33,530 nucleotides of DNA from positions 9,514 to 43,043 of the forward strand of contig AVPN01000638.1 of the NCBI GenBank assembly GCA_000695325.1, in the 5' to 3' direction. The notes beneath the pieces are model-generated. The model saw nothing but the letters and a program-made list of their open reading frames with translations, was not told where the DNA came from and did no database searches. Numbering within the stretch: position 1 is the stretch's first letter; the number at the start of each line of letters is the position of its first letter. Made by a program: the position numbers and the translations under genes. Source of the DNA: Pleurobrachia bachei. Its lineage: Eukaryota > Ctenophora > Tentaculata > Cydippida > Pleurobrachiidae. Positions 17,306-28,070 of this stretch are shown piece after piece.

Positions 17306-20300
17306 ATGAAGCGCCCTCCTCTTCACGACCAGCAACAACAGGTAATTAATTAGCAGACTAATTAAATTCAATTAATTAACTCCAAATCACTTAAATTTCA
17401 TCAGCAGGAATTAGAAGATGAACGGTCACCCGCCACTCCACTTCACCTTACCACTTTCTCATTTGACGCAACACATGATCAACCATGTGATATTGCAACT
17501 CATGATGAAGCACAACACACAAAAACTGATTTTTGTTTCCCGGACAACGGGATAATTGAGGTTTGGACGCTGCTCATAGACTCGTTCTTGTTTCAACTTT
17601 CATACCCCTAAAGTTCAGTCTGAATCACCTGCAGACTCTCACCCTCTCCTTCAGGTGTCCTCCTCTCCCCCTCCTCCACCACCGCCCTGCAAGCGTGTGA
17701 AACCAACAATGAGAGAGGGAAAGGTTAAACACAAACTGGTACCTTGGTCGACGGTCCAGCTGTTAACCTACAGGTGAATCTTAGAGGGTTACAAAATGAC
17801 TGAATGACACAACTTGGGAATACTAATGACTAGAAGTAAGTACTTCAGGGCGAACAGTAAACTATGGAGAACTTTCCAGACTTGATTTATGACACGAATA
17901 TAATGGCCTAGCAGACAACAACGACAAACCTAACGACACATCACTTACCGGATATTTAGCCTTCAGATTGACACGTACGACAAGAAAATCTGTCGAGCAG
18001 ACAACAAATAAACGAATATATTACCGCGGTCCGCGGTATACCGGCTGGTAAAACATCTTCGAAGATCATTGTTTGAACAATTCCTCTTTCAGTTGGGACA
18101 CCCCACACCCGGACAAAGCCAACAAATGGGGATCTCTGTGGCTTGGTAATGTCGACGCCCCTCCCTCTCCTCCACCTGATCCAGAATGTGATATCCTAGG
18201 CCGGAAGCTGTTTGGAGGATTTTACAAACTTACAGAGGAGAATGGGGATGATGTTCTTGGGACTGGGACTGATCTTGAGCTGTAAGTGATCCAATGAGAA
18301 AATAATTCAAAGATTTCCAAGTTTTTAAACATTTCAAATTCCCAAGAGATAATTTGATGAACTTCAATAAATATTGTTTCATACATTTCAGTACTATACC
18401 GGAGAAAGTGTTCAATAACTACGAATTCTATCGATCACCAAGCCCCAATTCCCTTGTCCTTGGACCTCTTGATCTTGATAGGTACGCTGCCATGGTAACC
18501 AACTATTGTTAACCTCAAATATCGTTATCGTGGTAACCACATTTTTAACCGCTTACTTACTAACCACTCATTGCGTTATTTTAGCCACTAGCAGTCCCGG
18601 TGCGAAATGTTTGCGAATTTTTCAGTGGGATTGTTTCGAATTTTATACCCGTTTTTATATATTTTGTAGGAATTGTAGCACCTTTGTCACCGTGTAAAGT
18701 TCATGTAAAGTTCATGTTATCTCGCAGTTCGCACTAAAAACTGTTTCTTCAGGTCGTTGTCTTCATCATATTATAGTGCCCTAATTTGGTATGGTGACAT
18801 GTCCAAATATAAATATGGCCATAACATCTCCATCTCCATCAGGTCGTTGTCTCTACTCCCTCCCCCTCCTCCACCTCCAAAGTACCCGATAGAAATAACC
18901 ACTCTCGAATCGTCCCAGCACTCCCCAAAACGCAACGACAATAGACAGAGGTAAATTTCCCGGAACTCAGGACGTTAAGGATTACGATTTTGCCATAGAT
19001 CTGTGACTTTGGTAGTCTACTACCCCTTTCCTTCCCATTTCTTCATTCATATTTCATTGTTCATCCATCCTTGTTCCTCCATCCCAGTGACAGTGAGGGA
19101 AGTGAGATGTCCGTTGATTGGGGAACAGATAACCTCGGAATATGCGTTGATGGAGAAGAAAACCTGAAACCGTTAGTTTAAAAAAAATTATACTGCAATG
19201 CAGAATCAAAGTATTCTAGTAACTGCATGCCAATTCTGTTGGTGGTTTTAAATCCCCACAAAACAACCCAATCCCCTCCCCACAGAGAAGTGAAGAAAGA
19301 GGTAATGACTGAAGGAGAAGATGACATAACCTCTCCTATAGGAAACTCCAAATTCGCTCTGCTATCATCATCCCGATTCGTGCCCTTATCCGGTCCACCC
19401 TCCTCTCGTCACATTACCCCTCCCCGAGATCTGGTCCGGCGGAATCACGAAAGCGATATTTTAGCGAATCTTCCTAAGCTGTCCGATAGTATTTCCTTCC
19501 ACCATCCTACCGATGATGAGGGAGTATTTTCACCAGCGAGGGCTTTCTCACCCGCTCGAACTCCAGGAAGGGCCTTCTCACCTGCGAGGTCTCCGGGGAG
19601 GGCCTTTTCTCCTGCTAGAACTCCTGCGTTTTCGAGGACACCGAGTAAGGTAGGTTTCGCAAATTCACGGGTGCATTTGAAAAATACCCTTAAAACGATT
19701 GGTTTTTCTTGAAATTACATTAACACCCTATTTTTCAGTCTCCATCCCGGGTTATCCCCGCCTACAGAGATCCCCGACTTCTACAAAGTGCAATACACCG
19801 ACGATCCCCCATCGCCTCACCGCGACGGAGCTCACCCTATGCCTCTCCCTTACGGCTCGCTAGGGCGATTGAAGAACAAAAATCACCGTTGTTCGCATCA
19901 TCTCCTAACCGTGGCTCCCCATCACCCCACATGGAATCCAGACCTCCCTATCTTGATCAGGAGGAAGAATCATCTTGCATCGTCCACTATGGTGATTCCA
20001 CTAACCAGGGCGGGGATATATCAGCACATCCACCGTACAAAGATCATGATGAACCTCCATTTTGGTAGTCTACTACCCCTTTCCTTCCCATTTCTTCATT
20101 CATATTTCATTGTTCATCCATCCTTGTTCCTCCATCCCAGTGACAGTGAGGGAAGTGAGATGTCCGTTGATTGGGGAACAGATAACCTCGGAATATGCGT
20201 TGATGGAGAAGAAAACCTGAAACCGTTAGTTTAAAAAAAATTATACTGCAATGCAGAATCAAAGTATTCTAGTAACTGCATCCCAATTCTGTTGGTGGTT

Positions 20301-23300
20301 TTAAATCCCCACAAAAAAACCCAATCCCCTCCCCACAGAGAAGTCAAGAACGAGGTAATGACTGAAGGAGAAGATGACATAACCTCTCCTATAGGAAACT
20401 CCAAATTCGCTCTGCTATCATCATCCCGATTCGTGCCCTTATCCGGTCCACCCTCCTCTCGTCACATTACCCCTCCCCGAGATCTGGTCCGGCGGAATCA
20501 CGAAAGCGATATTTTAGCGAATCTTCCTAAGCTGTCCGATAGTATTTCCTTCCACCATCCTACCGATGATGAGGGAGTATTTTCACCAGCGAGGGCTTTC
20601 TCACCCGCTCGAACTCCAGGAAGGGCCTTCTCACCTGCGAGGTCTCCGGGGAGGGCCTTTTCTCCTGCTAGAACTCCTGCGTTTTCGAGGACACCGAGTA
20701 AGGTAGGTTTCGCAAATTCACGGGTGCATTTGAAAAATACCCTTAAAACGATTGGTTTTTCTTGAAATTACATTAACACCCTATTTTTCAGTCTCCATCC
20801 CGGGTTATCCCCGCCTACAGAGATCCCCGACTTCTACAAAGTGCAATACACCGACGATCCCCCATCGCCTCACCGCGACGGAGCTCACCCTATGCCTCTC
20901 CCTTACGGCTCGCTAGGGCGATTGAAGAACAAAAATCACCGTTGTTCGCATCATCTCCTAACCGTGGCTCCCCATCACCCCACATGGAATCCAGACCTCC
21001 CTATCTTGATCAGGAGGAAGAATCATCTTGCATCGTCCACTATGGTGATTCCACTAACCAGGGCGGGGATATATCAGCACATCCACCGTACAAAGATCAT
21101 GATGAACCTCCATTTGATGACTGTGAACCTCCGTTTGATGATAATGAGCCACAATTCACTGATAACGGAGATCAGTCACCGTTCCCCGATAACGGAGGTC
21201 AGTCTACTCCGGTTCGTCGAGGAATCCCCCTACTGCTCTCCCACACCATCTGTTGTCGCCCATTCATCGCCTTATAAGGAAACTCCTCCGTTTGGTGATG
21301 CATCACCCTTTGAAGAAGATGGATCACCGAAAGTTTCCATGGGGACGAAGCCACTTTATCTTTCTGGGGGTGAAAGTGCAAGGAACAGCCCTCGGTCAAA
21401 TATTGAAAGTGCAAGGAACAGCCCTCGTTCAAATATTGAAAGTGCAAGGAACAGCCCTCGTTCAAATACTCCCGTTGTTAGCGATGCAGGTACAGTGTGA
21501 TGGTGTTTGTTTGTTTGTTTCTTTGTTTCTTTGTTTCTTTGTTTGTGTGTCTGTTTGTTTGTTTGTTTGTTTGTTTGCTGCTTGGTATTCACAAATATTT
21601 TGTTCTATAAACAATTGATCATCAAAGTGCATAATTTATGACGAACGTATTCTATTTTTACGTTCGTTTCAGTCATGTTTTTCTCTTGTTAATCACCCCT
21701 TTTACATTCAGAGATCTATTACGACCCAGACCTGGAAGATAACACCCAACAGCGAAATCTCCTGGAGGGCCAAGAACCTCCCAAAACTTCTGTCGCCGAT
21801 TTAGAGAAAAGTTTTTCTCGTTTATCTCCCCGTGGAGCAGCTTCACCCGATAGAATTGCTTCCCCTGCACGGTCAAATGTTTCAACGAAGAGCCCAACTT
21901 CTTCAATTAGGAAAAGTCCCATCACATCTCCGATAGCTTTAGCGAAAAGTCCTGCGTCCTCCATCAGAAAAAGTCCAATAACGTCTCCAACCAAAAGTCC
22001 AGTATCCTCAGTACGGAAAAGTCCAATTACATCACCTCCGCCGGATACCACTTACTATGACCCCACACTTGAGGAATCGCTCGAAGAGGGGAATAAAGAA
22101 AAGATGGAGGACATTGATGGAGAAACATTTGAGGACGCGGTCGAGACCTTGGACGTACTAGATGAAAATCTGGAAAATAAAGAAAATGAAGAGATTTCAA
22201 ATCGAGCGGATGGAAGAGTGGTCGAGCGGCTTGATGATGATATTGAGATGGATGGAACAAAGTTGGAGGATGATATCTTGTATGGGAATAATCTGGAAGA
22301 AGAATTGTTCTTTGAGGTTCGTGCTCCTTCATCAAAATTTATATTTGATTCATTCGATTTGCTCCTTCATAAAACAAAGCACCAATTTCTTAGGAGCGTC
22401 CTATGCCAGTGTTTTCGGATGAAAGTAACGATGGGAGAGGACGGTTGGTTGAAGAAATTGACGAACGGGAGCCTGAAGATGATGGAGGAGAGGTAAATAT
22501 GACGTCTCCACAGCATGACGTCTTATGGTGATGTAAAGTGGTATAAACCATAACGTGGGAAAAAATTCTCGCCCCATTTTACCAAACCACCCTTTCAGAT
22601 TCCTGCAGTCGGGTCTAAGACATCAGAGGCAGCTATTAAAATGGAGTGGGTCCCACGACAATTATACTGGCGAAGACCACGCTTCATGAGACTTGGTTGG
22701 TTCCCCACACCATATATGGATGTACCGAAGTCTATATATGGGCATTAGTTTGTCAGCCATAAGATCACAATGGACTTCCATGATAATGTTCATAGCATTA
22801 GTAAAAGTTTAACACACTGCACGGATAATGGAGTCTAGTTGTGATTTACCAATCCAGCTTTGTGATTCCAAAGTAAGTACATTTAATTCCCGTGCATTTT
22901 CTCACAGAGCTTGCAGATGACCAGTACTACGGACAAAAAGAAATGCTAAACAGAGCGTGTGAAAGTGCAGGTGTGCCCTATATGCCATTTAGACCTAAAC
23001 GTCTCAACTTCATACCCATCTCAGACCGACTTGAGGTATGATTAACACAATTCAATTCAATTGACAGTAAATTGAGGTGAGCTGAAGATGTGAAACACAG
23101 TGTTCTCCGAGGCTGTCAATTTCATTGATTTAGTACCATTATATATCGTTGTTTTCTTGTTAACTAAGACTTGAGGTATGAGCATCTTGTGACTTGTCTT
23201 TACAGTATTTTGTGGTGTAGATATGTTGTAATTGTACATTATGTGTGTGTAGAACAAACAGTGGTTTTGTAGTTTGTACACTGTCAATATCAAATATAGC

Positions 23301-24150
23301 CTGTAAATGTTTGATAATTGTGTATTGCTTTTAGTCAATGAAGTTGGGTGTAATCTTACCATATCACCATATCACCAGTGACTAACAAATAATAACGTGA
23401 GTCGTGAAGCACCATATATGGGCATCACGTGACAACAAATAATCGTATCAGGAGAAGATAAGACCACGAAAGTTTGGAGTTTCAGTTAGTAGCCTCAGTA
23501 GACCCATGGATTCCCACACTGGGTAAGTGGTGTGTGCCACTTGTCCATATTTGGGCATATATGGCCATAGGTATTATAATATAAATTGTCCAAATATGGG
23601 TGTTTTTCCATCTCCTCCGTGGATGATGGGTCACTTACACCCTCTCTTTCTCTCAGGATACACGGTCATAAACAAGGTGCTAAAAGTTGGTTTGGTGTTC
23701 CGGTAAAACAACTTAACCAAATCCACAGTGCCCGACACCTGAAAAAGGAAGAAAAGTAAGAGCTGTCATTTTTATCCGCTATTGAAATATGTACCTTCAC
23801 ATTTGAAACCTTACCCTACGACTTTGCTGTTGCCCACTTGAACCGACTTCCTAGATGTGGATTCTGTGATATCATCCAAATTCCAAAAATACAGCATACC
23901 AACAATACTATGTTTCAGGTTGTTAGATAGCTACTGTATGTGCTGGATCCAACGTCCATTCCACGACATAAACTGTCAGGAAAGTTATGACGGTGTCATC
24001 GAAACCATGCTTCAACGTCACCCGGGTTCCACCTATAACATGATCAAAAAGAGCTTGAAGGACTTCGGACGGAAGAGGGATCGGGCGAAACCGGAGGAAA
24101 ATTTGGCGAAGTTTGATTTGTTGGTTAAAAAGTACCAAAAACGACCGTGA
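17306..24150 (+). CDS. Unrecognised Pro/Ser-rich protein with CDK-type SP/TP repeats (17 exons)
   Basis: Exons: 17306-17341, 17405-17560, 17655-17773, 18093-18281, 18392-18481, 18843-18950, 19088-19171 (or copy 20141-20224), 19286-19649 (or copy 20339-20702), 20792-21211, 21279-21489, 21712-22316, 22394-22492, 22599-22695, 22908-23035, 23452-23522, 23657-23755, 23919-24150; total 3108 nt, 1035 residues with phases agreeing. No named family recognised. The N-third is Pro-rich with WDTPHPDKANKWGSLWLGNV. The middle has FSPARAFSPARTPGRAFSPA-type repeats, three ESARNSPRSN repeats and three KSPITSP repeats, all minimal CDK/MAPK sites. YYDPDLED/YYDPTLEE recurs on either side of them. An acidic stretch follows, then a basic conserved-looking C-terminus (WVPRQLYWRRP, RPFHDINCQESYDG, ending KKYQKRP). 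Probably a nuclear, cell-cycle-phosphorylated protein (inference). The 5' start is the least certain part. Confidence 0.65.
19008..21113 (+). repeat. 1053-bp tandem duplication inside the SP-rich gene
   Basis: Copy 1 19008-20060, copy 2 20061-21113, offset exactly 1053 bp, with only a few base differences. It carries two whole exons and part of a third. The junction shares 4-5 bp (TTTGG). Copy 1 of the third exon is cut off without an in-phase donor, so the exons of copy 2 or a mix must be used, or copy 1 is an assembly duplicate. Confidence 0.95.
21500..21590. repeat. (GTTT)n microsatellite in an intron
   Basis: Imperfect TTTG/TTTC tetranucleotide array right after the donor at 21490 of the SP-rich gene. 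Confidence 0.9.
23412..23432 (-). promoter_or_regulatory. Composite E-box/CArG element, intron of the SP-rich gene
   Basis: Same core as at 5808-5828, in the intron before the exon at 23452; repeated at 24793-24813 by the tandem duplication. Presence in an unrelated gene shows a dispersed family rather than local innexin homology. Confidence 0.45.
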
Positions 24151-24420
24151 AGGATTGAATGGTGAAAGTTGTAACACGTGTTGTCCCTTTGGTTTATAAT
24201 TTATTTGGTCTTCTGGTTTGTGGGGTGTTGAGTGTTTGTTTGTTATCGATGACGTGTGAGTAAAAATAATCGTCGTGTATTATGCGAGAGCTTGCAGATG
24301 ACCAGTACTACGGACAAAAAGAAATGCTAAACAGAGCGTGTGAAAGTGCAGGTGTGCCCTATATGCCATTTAGACCTAAACGTCTCAACTTCATACCCAT
24401 CTCAGACCGACTTGAGGTAT

Positions 24421-24470
24421 CTAATTGTGTTAAGTTAAGTTAACTGTCATTTAACTCCACTCGACTTCTA
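24421..24470. other. Parallel-complement block 1 (of 23040-23089)
   Basis: Each of 50 consecutive bases is the Watson-Crick complement of 23040-23089 read in the same left-to-right order; identity resumes at once on both sides. Confidence 0.95.
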
Positions 24471-24621
24471 GTGAAACACAGTGTTCTCCGAGGCTGTCAA
24501 TTTCATTGATTTAGTACCATTATATATCGTTGTTTTCTTGTTAACTAAGACTTGAGGTATGAGCATCTTGTGACTTGTCTTTACAGTATTTTGTGGTGTA
24601 GATATGTTGTAATTGTACATT

Positions 24622-24671
24622 TACACACACATCTTGTTTGTCACCAAAACATCAAACATGTGACAGTTATA
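24622..24671. other. Parallel-complement block 2 (of 23241-23290)
   Basis: Original ATGTGTGTGTAGAACAAAC... against TACACACACATCTTGTTTG... in the copy: 50 of 50 complementary, same direction, flanks identical. Confidence 0.95.
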
Positions 24672-24829
24672 CAAATATAGCCTGTAAATGTTTGATAATT
24701 GTGTATTGCTTTTAGTCAATGAAGTTGGGTGTAATCTTACCATATCACCATATCACCAGTGACTAACAAATAATAACGTGAGTCGTGAAGCACCATATAT
24801 GGGCATCACGTGACAACAAATAATCGTAT

Positions 24830-24879
24830 GTCCTCTTCTATTCTGGTGCTTTCAAACCTCAAAGTCAATCATCGGAGTC
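24830..24879. other. Parallel-complement block 3 (of 23449-23498)
   Basis: 50 of 50 complementary in the same direction, flanks identical. It covers the acceptor AG and 47 nt of the exon that starts at 23452 in the original. Confidence 0.95.
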
Positions 24880-25667
24880 TAGACCCATGGATTCCCACAC
24901 TGGGTAAGTGGTGTGTGCCACTTGTCCATATTTGGGCATATATGGCCATAGGTATTATAATATAAATTGTCCAAATATGGGTGTTTTTCCATCTCCTCCG
25001 TGGATGATGGGTCACTTACACCCTCTCTTTCTCTCAGGATACACGGTCATAAACAAGGTGCTAAAAGTTGGTTTGGTGTTCCGGTAAAACAACTTAACCA
25101 AATCCACAGTGCCCGACACCTGAAAAAGGAAGAAAAGTAAGAGCTGTCATTTTTATCCGCTATTGAAATATGTACCTTCACATTTGAAACCTTACCCTAC
25201 GACTTTGCTGTTGCCCACTTGAACCGACTTCCTAGATGTGGATTCTGTGATATCATCCAAATTCCAAAAATACAGCATACCAACAATACTATGTTTCAGG
25301 TTGTTAGATAGCTACTGTATGTGCTGGATCCAACGTCCCTTCCACGATATAAACTGTCAGGAAAGTTATGACGGTGTCATCGAAACCATGCTTCAACGTC
25401 ACCCGGGTTCCACCTATAACATGATCAAAAAGAGCTTGAAGGACTTCGGACGGAAGAGGGATCGGGCGAAACCGGAGGAAAATTTGGCGAAGTTTGATTT
25501 GTTGGTTAAAAAGTACCAAAAACGACCGTGAAGGATTGAATGGTGAAAGTTGTAACACGTGTTGTCCCTTTGGTTTATAATTTATTTGGTCTTCTGGTTT
25601 GTGGGGTGTTGAGTGTTTGTTTGTTATCGATGACGTGTGAGTAAAAATAATCGTCGTGTATTATGCG

Positions 25668-25961
25668 TGGACTTGGATTAAAGTCGATTGTTTGAAGTCG
25701 TGGGTTTTTTGCATTTTTAACCAGAGCAAAAATTTTTTCAAGAGAGGGGTTTCTTTTTACTTTTTTGCAAAGAGTTTCTATGTTTAAATTTTACTCATTA
25801 ATTAATATTTACTACTTATAAAATATATAATATTCAATTGATTATAATCGTATCAAATTTTTAACGACAATAATTAACGCTTCCTGCTGTTTGTATATAC
25901 ATATACATATATCATTTTTTATCCATCCCATTTTTAACCAGACTTCCCCACTTATAGCACA
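25668..25961. other. AT-rich 5' flank of the zinc-finger gene
   Basis: Strongly A/T-rich, especially 25790-25930. A TTTTTAACCAG acceptor ends at 25941, twenty bases before the ATG, indicating a 5'UTR intron or trans-splice site. No other feature seen. Confidence 0.45.
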
Positions 25962-28013
25962 ATGCTTCAAGTGAAAAAGGAACCCCAAGACATCTACGTT
26001 CCCCCAAAATCTCTCAACCTAATTCCTCGCAAGACTATCCGAAGATCCGTGAAGCATCACGATGACATTCCCACGGATGTCCATCTGTACGAATGCGAGC
26101 ACTGTGGAAAAGATAATTACAGACTGATCTACTTGGCAGAGTTTTCAACCCAAACACACCATCAAATAACCAACGTGCCCTCGCTATCCGATATTTACAC
26201 ACAGACTGGTACACTAACCCACTGACTCTAAAGACAAGTTTGACTCGACGGCCAGTCACTGGTTTCCACTCAGACAATGATTGTTGTTCCTGATCTTCAC
26301 ATTTCAACTCAGACTGAGAGACAAGTCTCGAAAACATTTTCAACTCAAACTGAAAAACAAGTCTTGAAAGCTTTGTCGACGCAGACCGAGGTTCGAGTAT
26401 CGAAATCTTTTCAAACACAGACTGAGATTCGAGTCTCAAAATCTTTTGAAACGCAAACGGATGTTAGAGTCTCAAAATCTCTTCCAACCCAAACGGATAT
26501 TCGAGTTTCAGAATCGTTCCCAACCCAAACCGAGATGATAATCCTAAAATCCTACCAAACTCAAACTTCCTCTCCAACCTGGAAATGTGTACAAACCCAG
26601 GCAATTGTTTCAAACTCCGCCCCGTCCCAAACACCATCTGTTCACTATTCCGAGGCTGAATCACAGGCCTGTCCTGACATCCGACATTCCGAAGTTCAAA
26701 TGGATCCAAAAACTACTGTATCAATATCATCGCAGACAAGCCAGTTTGAACCTGCTAACCCTGCACAAACTAGTCAGTTTGAACCTACTCCTGCAAAATC
26801 AAGCCAGTTTGAATCCACTACTCCTGTACAAACAAGTATGTTGCTACCTGCCCTTCCACAGTTTTCACCTTCTACCCCTGTTCTCCCTAAAATCGAACCG
26901 GGACGAACCATATTTGAGCATCTGCATCAACCGGCACAAGACGTCGAAATCGACACAATTACTGTGGCAGCCGAAATTCAATGCGAAGAACCAAGGGAAC
27001 CCGAAACAGATCAGTTTGTACCTGAGTCTCCTTCAAAACCTGAAACATTTGGGTCTCAGGTAGTGGACCACGAAGTGGAGATTGACACAACGTTGCCTCC
27101 GGAAACGGGACGTGAGGAACCAACTGAACCTAACGCTGATGAAAACAATCAAGTTCCCGCTCCAGAAGAGCCGCCGCCGAAAAAGCGCCGGAAATCAGGG
27201 AGGCCGAGAAAACCAAGAGTATTTTCAGAAATCGCACCAAATCACCAGCAACTGGACGAAGAAGAAGATGCGTCCGTTGAATCGAAAGATACTTGCATTA
27301 CTTCTCCACCGAGAAAAAGGCGAAGGTTTCCCAATCGCAAGCCTAGAGCTATATACTCTCCTATTTCCTTGGCCCTCATAAAAGAAAAAGAAAAATCCAA
27401 AATTGAACAGAAAGCAGAAGAGAAACCTCTGGCAGAAGAAAATCGCCTGGATCAGTCAACGGATTCGATAGTTCCCGGGGCGTTAATCCGATGTCCCAGT
27501 TGGGATCCTCAACACAAACGATGTCAGGTCCGGGTTTCCACAACTCAGGAACTCTACGATCACTTCAAAGCGACTCACCCGACCAGAGCGGTACAATGCA
27601 AACTCTGCCCCATGAGTTTTAAGGATAAATTCGAAGCAGATCGGCATGCCCTCAAGCACAAAGGGATCAAACCCTTCAAATGTCAGTACTGTGGAAAGGG
27701 ATTGTGTACCAAACAGGTGAAGATCAAACACGAATCCATATGTTCGGATCCTAATCACTACTGTAAAATAAAGGGTTGTAAAGTCAGTAAACAGACTCAG
27801 GAGGAGTTGTACGATCACGTCAGAACGGAACACATCGTCAGAAAATTTAAATGTGATATTTGCCCCATGTCTTATAACAGCAATAACAGGCTGACTGAGC
27901 ATGTTTCGACGCACACTGGGTTGAAGTTGTTTGAGTGTGAGGTGTGTCAAAAGAGGTTTTCAAGGAAGAGTAATCTTACGCAACATCAACAAGGGGTACA
28001 CAGTCTGAAGTGA
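25962..28013 (+). CDS. C2H2 zinc-finger, AT-hook protein with TQT (LC8-type) repeat array
   Basis: Opens MLQVKKEPQDIYVPPK at 25962. The frame is interrupted by three stops within 26223-26243, then runs open in the same frame from 26262 through an ATG at 26277 to TGA at 28011-28013 (683 codons overall). Order: a half-finger-like YECEHCGKDN; FSTQTH and YTQTG; seven 12-residue STQTExxVSKSF repeats (26304-26555); TSQFEP repeats; an acidic region; an AT-hook-like KRRKSGRPRKPRV (about 27180-27220) and a second basic patch (PPRKRRRFPNRKPRA). Six C2H2-type fingers end the protein (27492-28001), including CKLCPMSF..H..H, CDICPMSY..H..H and CEVCQKRF..H..H. It is probably a nuclear DNA-binding factor; TQT is the anchor of dynein light chain LC8 ligands (as in ASCIZ/ATMIN and Nup159). 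The stops look artefactual (see findings). Confidence 0.75.
26212..26264. other. Probable parallel-complement block in single-copy coding sequence
   Basis: As written, this stretch has three in-frame stops between two open halves in the same frame. Complementing it base by base without reversing gives, in frame, TEISVQTELPVS, which fits the repeat of the array. The exact 50-nt limits cannot be fixed because no second copy exists. Confidence 0.6.
26304..26575 (+). repeat. 36-bp coding repeat, TQT motif array
   Basis: Seven consecutive 12-codon units, e.g. STQTERQVSKTF, STQTEVRVSKSF, ETQTDVRVSKSL, then a degenerate eighth (QTQTSSPTWK). The TQT and Val-Ser/Leu-Lys positions are held while codons vary, so protein-level constraint is likely. 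Confidence 0.9.
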
Positions 28014-28070
28014 AAGGTAGAAGGTGTATGGTCTGAATGACTGATCTGTGTGGAGCATGGTGCCAAACCC

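Larger units (their letters stand above)
24287..25667 (+). pseudogene. Tandem copy of the last four exons of the SP-rich gene
   Basis: Repeats 22906-24286 at an offset of exactly 1381 bp. Exon equivalents are 24289-24416, 24833-24903 (destroyed), 25038-25136 and 25300-25531. Outside three 50-nt blocks the copies differ by only a few bases. Within the blocks (24421-24470, 24622-24671, 24830-24879) the copy is the same-direction complement of the original. This changes the bases after the GTAT of one donor and removes an acceptor plus most of its exon. The last two exons remain open. As it stands it cannot give the full C-terminus. Confidence 0.85.

Noticed and set aside
21190-21290. Frameshift in the SP-rich gene
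   Set aside because: A 67-nt GT-AG intron (21212-21278) restores the frame and all later phases, so no frameshift is needed.
24421-24879. Small inversions between tandem copies
   Set aside because: Inversion gives the reverse complement; these blocks keep left-to-right order, so inversion cannot explain them.
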